Notes under the pieces: generated by a model | The model's database searches: none | What the model was told of the DNA's origin: nothing | What the model saw: the letters and a program-made list of their open reading frames with translations, nothing else | Part shown: positions 60,861-64,000 of the stretch, in pieces | Numbering within the stretch: the stretch's first letter is position 1 | Layout: every line of letters starts with the position of its first letter | Source of the DNA: Rhodospirillaceae bacterium UBA6219 | GTDB lineage: Bacteria > Pseudomonadota > Alphaproteobacteria > Rhodospirillales > Magnetospirillaceae | Length of the DNA stretch: 64,000 nucleotides | Assembly (NCBI GenBank): GCA_002435715.1 | Contig: DISD01000096.1 | Location: 78,315 to 142,314, forward strand | Direction of reading: 5' to 3' | Made by a program: the position numbers and the translations under genes

Positions 60861-62585
60861 ATGTCTGCCATGAACCAAGCCGGTATCAAGATGCAGGCGG
60901 CGCGTGCCGTGGCCGTGTTCGGCGTGTTGTTGCTGGTGTTGGTGTGGGCGGCCATCGCCGTCAGCTTGGTTTCGGAATATCGCCGGGTCATCGCCGACGC
61001 CCGATCCGACACCGCCAACCTGGCCCGCGCCTTCGACGAACACATCCAACGCACCATTGCCGGATTGGATCAGACGCTGCTGTATCTGCGCGCTGAATTC
61101 CAGCAATCGCCCGAACGTTTCGACCTGAACCGTTCGGTGGCCAACAGCGTCATCTTGAAGCGGGTTTCGGTGCAGATCGCCCGGATCGGCGCCGATGGTT
61201 GGCTGGCCGACAGCAACGTGCCCGGTTTCAAGAAAATGGATCTGTCGGACCGCGAACATTTTCGCGTTCATCGCCACGGTACTGCGGACCAGTTGTTCGT
61301 CAGCAAGCCGGTTCTGGGGCGGGCATCCGGCAAGTGGTCCATTCAGTTGACCCGTCGTCTGGACGACCGTGCCGGCAATTTCGCCGGTGTGTTGGTGATT
61401 TCGCTGGACCCCAATTATCTGGGCGAGTTCTACAACGCCATCGACATCGGCACCGATGGCGCCATTGCCTTGGTCGGCACCGACGGCATCGCCCGGGTGG
61501 CCTCGCATGGCGGTGGCAAGTATCTGGGGCAAAGCCTGGAAGGCGGTTTGCTGCGTGACGCCGTCTTGAACCGGCAAGCGCTGAGCTTGGAAGGTCACGG
61601 CCCGTTCGACGGCCGGGAACGGCTGATCAGCGTGCGTCCGCTGTCGACCTTGCCGTTGTCGGTGGTGGTCGGACGGTCCAAGCAAGACGTTCTGACCTCG
61701 TTCGAAAGCTCGATGACCTGGCATCTGGTGATCGGTGGGGCGGTGACCATCGCCTTGACTGCGGCTTTGATGGTGCTGTACCGCATGGTGCGGACCCAAG
61801 AGGCCATCGCCGCCGATTTGGCGGTGAAAAAATCCGAATTGCTGGCCAGCCGTGCCCGTCTGCGTCGGTATGTGGCCGATCTGGAACGGATCGCCGAAGT
61901 CGCCGCCCACGATTTGCAAGAACCGTTGCGCCGCGTCGTCGCCTATGCCCAATTGCTGTCCAGCCATGCGTCGTCGGCTTTGGATGACGAAGGGCGCGGC
62001 TATATGGCCCATGTGGTCGATGGCGCCCAGCGCATGCGCAAATTGGTCAAGGATCTGGAAAGCTTCGTCGCCGTCGACCAAATTCCCGATGTCGAGGCCG
62101 AGGTCAGCAGCAGCGTCGCCGTCACCAGCGCCCTGGATCGGCTGGGCGAAACCATCCATGCCAGCAATGCCAGCATCGTGGTCGAGCCGTTGCCCCAGGT
62201 GATGGTGGACGAAAAGGCGCTGGTCGAGATTTTCACCCAATTGCTGGACAACGCCATCCGCTACGCCGCTCCGGGCCGTCGCCCGGTGGTGCGCGTCAGC
62301 GCCCGGATTGACGGCGACAGCCACGTGTTTTCGGTGTCCGACAATGGTGTGGGGATCGAAGCCCGCGACCGCTTCAAGCTGTTCGAAATCTTCCATCGCC
62401 TGAACGGTATTCAGGGCAGCGAAGGCGGTACCGGCATCGGCTTGGCCATCGTGCGGCGCATGGTGGAACACATGGGCGGTCGTGTTTGGGTGCAATCCAA
62501 TCCCGGTGACGGCAGCACCTTCAGTTTTTCGTTGCCGACGCGCGTTGTCGTGTCCGACGAGGTAAAGGAGGTCTGCGCCGCCTGA
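60861..62585 (+). CDS. Membrane sensor histidine kinase with periplasmic dCache-like domain
   Basis: The 574-aa kinase has helices at about residues 14-36 and 295-315, and between them a large periplasmic region of Cache type (RRVIADARSDTANLARAF, DREHFRVHRHG, SVRPLSTLPLSVVVGRSK). The HisKA has AAHDLQEPLRRV (His350), and the HATPase ends with DNGVGI and GTGIGLAIVRRMVEHMGG. ATG 60861 is preceded by AAGG; GTG 60852 is also possible with GGAG 7 bp upstream. Probable partner is the divergent OmpR-type regulator. Its stop is 13 bp before the hairpin array. Confidence 0.92.
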   Translation: MSAMNQAGIKMQAARAVAVFGVLLLVLVWAAIAVSLVSEYRRVIADARSDTANLARAFDEHIQRTIAGLDQTLLYLRAEFQQSPERFDLNRSVANSVILKRVSVQIARIGADGWLADSNVPGFKKMDLSDREHFRVHRHGTADQLFVSKPVLGRASGKWSIQLTRRLDDRAGNFAGVLVISLDPNYLGEFYNAIDIGTDGAIALVGTDGIARVASHGGGKYLGQSLEGGLLRDAVLNRQALSLEGHGPFDGRERLISVRPLSTLPLSVVVGRSKQDVLTSFESSMTWHLVIGGAVTIALTAALMVLYRMVRTQEAIAADLAVKKSELLASRARLRRYVADLERIAEVAAHDLQEPLRRVVAYAQLLSSHASSALDDEGRGYMAHVVDGAQRMRKLVKDLESFVAVDQIPDVEAEVSSSVAVTSALDRLGETIHASNASIVVEPLPQVMVDEKALVEIFTQLLDNAIRYAAPGRRPVVRVSARIDGDSHVFSVSDNGVGIEARDRFKLFEIFHRLNGIQGSEGGTGIGLAIVRRMVEHMGGRVWVQSNPGDGSTFSFSLPTRVVVSDEVKEVCAA

Positions 62586-62598
62586 CCAGAGATCCGCG

Positions 62599-62674
62599 CT
62601 GCCGCCATGTCCCCGAACCCCAAACGTCGCGGCAGACGTGGGAGAGAGGCTCTGCCCCCAACAGGGCCTCTCTC
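62599..62674 (+). ncRNA. Tandem C-loop hairpin module 1
   Basis: Hairpin A1: CTGCCGC (62599-62605) and ATGT pair with ACGT and GCGGCAG (62629-62635) around the loop CCCCGAACCCCAA. Hairpin B1: GAGAGAGGC (62642-62650) plus TCTG pair with CAGG and GCCTCTCTC (62666-62674) around CCCCCAA. It begins 13 bp after the kinase stop, so it is part of the 3' UTR or a processed RNA. Strand is inferred from the kinase gene and the final terminator. Confidence 0.6.
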
Positions 62675-62693
62675 AATTGATGCGAATGGGGGA

Positions 62694-62774
62694 TTCCGCT
62701 CGCTACGTCCCCGAACCCCAGTACGGCGGAATTTCCCCTAGGAGGAAGAACGGCCCCCAAAACGTTCTTCCTCC
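62694..62774 (+). ncRNA. Tandem C-loop hairpin module 2
   Basis: Hairpin A2: TTCCGC, CG and TAC (62694-62706) pair with GTA, CG and GCGGAA (62721-62731) around the loop GTCCCCGAACCCCA. Hairpin B2: a perfect 12-bp stem GGAGGAAGAACG (62741-62752) / CGTTCTTCCTCC (62763-62774) around GCCCCCAAAA. Loops match module 1 while stems differ, a pattern of selection on loop sequence and pairing. Confidence 0.6.
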
Positions 62775-62782
62775 GTCTTCCA

Positions 62783-62863
62783 TCGCTGCCGATCACCGAA
62801 CCCCAATCGGTCGGCGGCGACAGGGAAACGGGGGGAGCGTCCCCAACGCTCCCCCCGTCTTTT
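62783..62863 (+). ncRNA. Tandem C-loop hairpin module 3 with terminator
   Basis: Hairpin A3: TCGCTGCC (62783-62790) and GAT pair with ATC and GGCGGCGA (62813-62820), one T-G wobble, around CACCGAACCCCA. Hairpin B3: a 13-bp perfect stem ACGGGGGGAGCGT (62828-62840) / ACGCTCCCCCCGT (62846-62858) around CCCCA, followed by CTTTT: a strong rho-independent terminator on the + strand. It ends the array. Confidence 0.65.
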
Positions 62864-62907
62864 AAGAGCAGTTTCACGCCCAGCGTGGACATGCGTGATT
62901 TAAAGGA

Positions 62908-63447
62908 TCAGGGCTGTTGCCGCAGATGTCGGATCAGCGCGCAGGCGTCGGCCGGTGGGCGGCTTTCCACCCTGCGATAGATGCGGCCATCGACGGTGCG
63001 TTCCATCATCTTAAGGTCGCACAGATATCGTCGCAGCAAGGCGTAGTCGCCGAACAGGTGATTGTCCGTCAAAAGTGCGTTGATTGCCGCTTCGCTGAGG
63101 TTTTGACCGGCGGGGATTTCCGACCACATCACCCACAGGCACAAATGGCGTTCGCCGGTTTTCTTCGGCCAGCGCAGCAATTTGCCGTTACGGTCGAAAT
63201 GGCGGCTGACCCGCAGCACCCGGCGGTAATCCACCGGTTCGACGGGCAAAGGCGGCTGGGACAGACGGTCTTGGGCGTCCCATTGCGCCTTCAAATGCTG
63301 GAAATTGCGGAAACCGGCCGAGCGGGCCAGCATGTTGAGCATCTGCACATGGCTGGGGCTGCCGTCGCAATCTGCCAATTCCCGCGACATCTGTCGGGCC
63401 ATCTGCGAGACGTCGGCGGCAATCAGCGGAAGGATGGTTCTGGACAT
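62908..63447 (-). CDS. DUF2087 domain-containing protein
   Basis: The 179-aa soluble protein has an N-terminal helical region (LARSAGFRNFQHLKAQWDA, shared with 'glyoxalase-superfamily-like' helical tags) and a C-terminal DUF2087 domain (about residues 85-165): GKLLRWPKKTGERHLCLWVMW, ALLTDNHLFGDYALLRRYL and DGRIYRR. DUF2087 proteins are often transcription-factor-like. The ATG has GAGGA 6 bp upstream, but that site is enclosed in the leader hairpin at 63451-63520. Confidence 0.85.
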   Translation of the reverse strand: MSRTILPLIAADVSQMARQMSRELADCDGSPSHVQMLNMLARSAGFRNFQHLKAQWDAQDRLSQPPLPVEPVDYRRVLRVSRHFDRNGKLLRWPKKTGERHLCLWVMWSEIPAGQNLSEAAINALLTDNHLFGDYALLRRYLCDLKMMERTVDGRIYRRVESRPPADACALIRHLRQQP

Positions 63448-63450
63448 GAC

Positions 63451-63520
63451 TTATCCTCGGGTCGTGCCGATAAGAGGATCTGTCGTGGGTCGCTGTCTTG
63501 ACGACTCGGCACCGGGATAA
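63451..63520 (-). promoter_or_regulatory. Leader hairpin masking DUF2087 ribosome site
   Basis: The 70-nt leader ends 3 bp before the ATG. Outer stem TTATCC (63451-63456) / GGATAA (63515-63520), middle GTGCCGA (63464-63470) / TCGGCAC (63506-63512), and inner GTCGT (63482-63486) / ACGAC (63501-63505) can all form at once. On the minus strand the AGGATAA ribosome-site side is paired, so the gene would be off until the stem opens. It could be a riboswitch, thermosensor or protein target. Confidence 0.5.
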
Positions 63521-63648
63521 AAGTCAGAGCCGAAAATGAAATCAGGCAGGTTTAGCTTCCCATGCGGGACAGCGACGCCTTGGTGAACTGCCGACCATGA
63601 GCGCAGACTAGCCCCGCGGCGCGTTCTTTTCAAGCCAAGCATAAAAAT

Positions 63649-63676
63649 CCGGCGTTCCGGTTGTCCGGAACGCCGG
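63649..63676 (-). terminator. Rho-independent terminator of phosphoribulokinase gene
   Basis: A perfect 12-bp stem (CCGGCGTTCCGG / CCGGAACGCCGG, loop TTGT) followed on the minus strand by ATTTTTAT. It lies 34 bp past the stop of the kinase gene. Between it and the DUF2087 leader (63521-63648) I see no gene. Confidence 0.92.
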
Positions 63677-63710
63677 CAGTGTGGGTCCCCCGCCAGGTCA
63701 GGGGAGACCG

Positions 63711-64000
63711 TCAGCCCATCAAGGACTTCCGGTCCTCCATGATCCGACGAAGGATCGGGGTAAGGATCAATTCCATGGCCAGCCCCATCTTGCCGCCGGG
63801 GACCACGATGGTGTTGCGTCGGCTCATCCACGAATCCTTGATCATCTGCAGCAGGAACGGGAAGTCGACGCGGAAGCGGTCGGGCTTTCTAAAGCGGATG
63901 ACCACCAGGCTTTCATCGGCGCTGGGGATGTCGCGGGCGATGATGGGGTCCGAGGTATCGACGATGGGAACACGTTGGAAGTTGATGTCGGTCAGCTTGA
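63711..64000 (-). CDS. prk: Phosphoribulokinase, C-terminal part (runs off window)
   Basis: The last 96 residues of a proteobacterial class I phosphoribulokinase, which makes ribulose 1,5-bisphosphate for RuBisCO. The segment has RVPIVDTSDPIIARDIPSAD, VVIRFRKPDRFRVDFPFLL and SRRNTIVVPGGKMGLAMEL, all strongly conserved at the C terminus of this family. It indicates Calvin-cycle capacity. The N terminus with the P-loop lies outside the window. Confidence 0.93.
   Translation of the reverse strand, partial: KLTDINFQRVPIVDTSDPIIARDIPSADESLVVIRFRKPDRFRVDFPFLLQMIKDSWMSRRNTIVVPGGKMGLAMELILTPILRRIMEDRKSLMG

Noticed and set aside
62599..62863. CRISPR-like array
   Set aside because: Units are three, imperfect and self-pairing, without constant repeats and unique spacers, and there are no cas genes.
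63521..63648. 6S RNA or another known structured RNA upstream of the DUF2087 gene
   Set aside because: I tried to match the known 6S fold and common riboswitch cores by eye and found no match beyond the start-proximal hairpin.
63451..63831. 126-aa minus strand frame between phosphoribulokinase and DUF2087 genes
   Set aside because: It overlaps the real kinase C terminus in another frame, spans the strong terminator at 63649-63676, and has no conserved composition.
1..64000. Magnetosome (mam/mms) genes
   Set aside because: None were seen. The genus guess rests on housekeeping gene content only.

Overview
The window is chromosomal DNA of a GC-rich alphaproteobacterium. Gene content and order point to Rhodospirillales, most likely Magnetospirillum or a close relative. 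The pointers are an rpsF-rpsR-DUF2232-rplI block, an adenosylcobalamin-dependent ribonucleotide reductase, several bacteriohemerythrins, a multihaem cytochrome remnant, phosphoribulokinase, and a dense set of sensor kinases. No magnetosome genes, rRNA, intact tRNA or CRISPR array were seen. The genus is an inference from gene content, not from a marker gene.

Layout. 1-0.3 kb: remnant of a multihaem cytochrome c. 0.4-8.7 kb: complete kdp potassium uptake locus (a 27-aa ORF, kdpF, A, B, C, a KdpC-like extra gene, kdpD, kdpE). 8.8-9.9 kb: small tyrosine recombinase and a basic ORF. 10-13.7 kb: nrdJ with an upstream NrdR box. 14-17.4 kb: complex I accessory subunit, two tandem mlaD genes, a DUF2155 gene, and convergent mlaF-mlaE. 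17.4-23.6 kb: alr, dnaB, cyclopropane synthase, rplI, a frameshifted DUF2232 gene, rpsR and rpsF. 23.8-29.3 kb: a hemerythrin, fabD-fabG-acpP-fabF-mltG, and a small ORF behind a start-proximal hairpin. 29.3-34.2 kb: TauE/SafE transporter and the glgC / glgA-glk glycogen genes.

34.4-39 kb: an unusual 872-aa metallo-beta-lactamase / cNMP / hemerythrin fusion, a flavoprotein and an UlaG-like hydrolase. 39-43.5 kb: RND efflux pair divergent from a DUF2892 gene with a palindromic operator. 43.6-47 kb: an operon of two M48 proteases and two lipoproteins. 47-50.4 kb: Cys-rich small protein, hemerythrin, periplasmic binding protein and an AT-rich probable outer-membrane protein. 50.5-55.3 kb: polyprenyl diphosphate synthase, TrmN6-like methyltransferase, tandem Usp protein, bifunctional kinase-like protein and a Nudix hydrolase. 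55.4-62.6 kb: five two-component proteins (PAS kinase, single-domain regulator, hybrid kinase with HPt, OmpR-type regulator, second membrane kinase). 62.6-62.9 kb: a tandem array of C-rich-loop hairpins. 62.9-64 kb: a DUF2087 gene with a Shine-Dalgarno-masking leader, and the 3' end of phosphoribulokinase.

The strongest candidate for something undescribed is the array at 62599-62863. It holds three tandem modules of two hairpins each. The stems differ between modules but pair, while the loops share C-rich motifs. The array lies directly in the 3' UTR of a sensor kinase and ends in a rho-independent terminator. The architecture recalls the tandem 'cuckoo' small RNAs of Rhodobacter, but the sequence is different.
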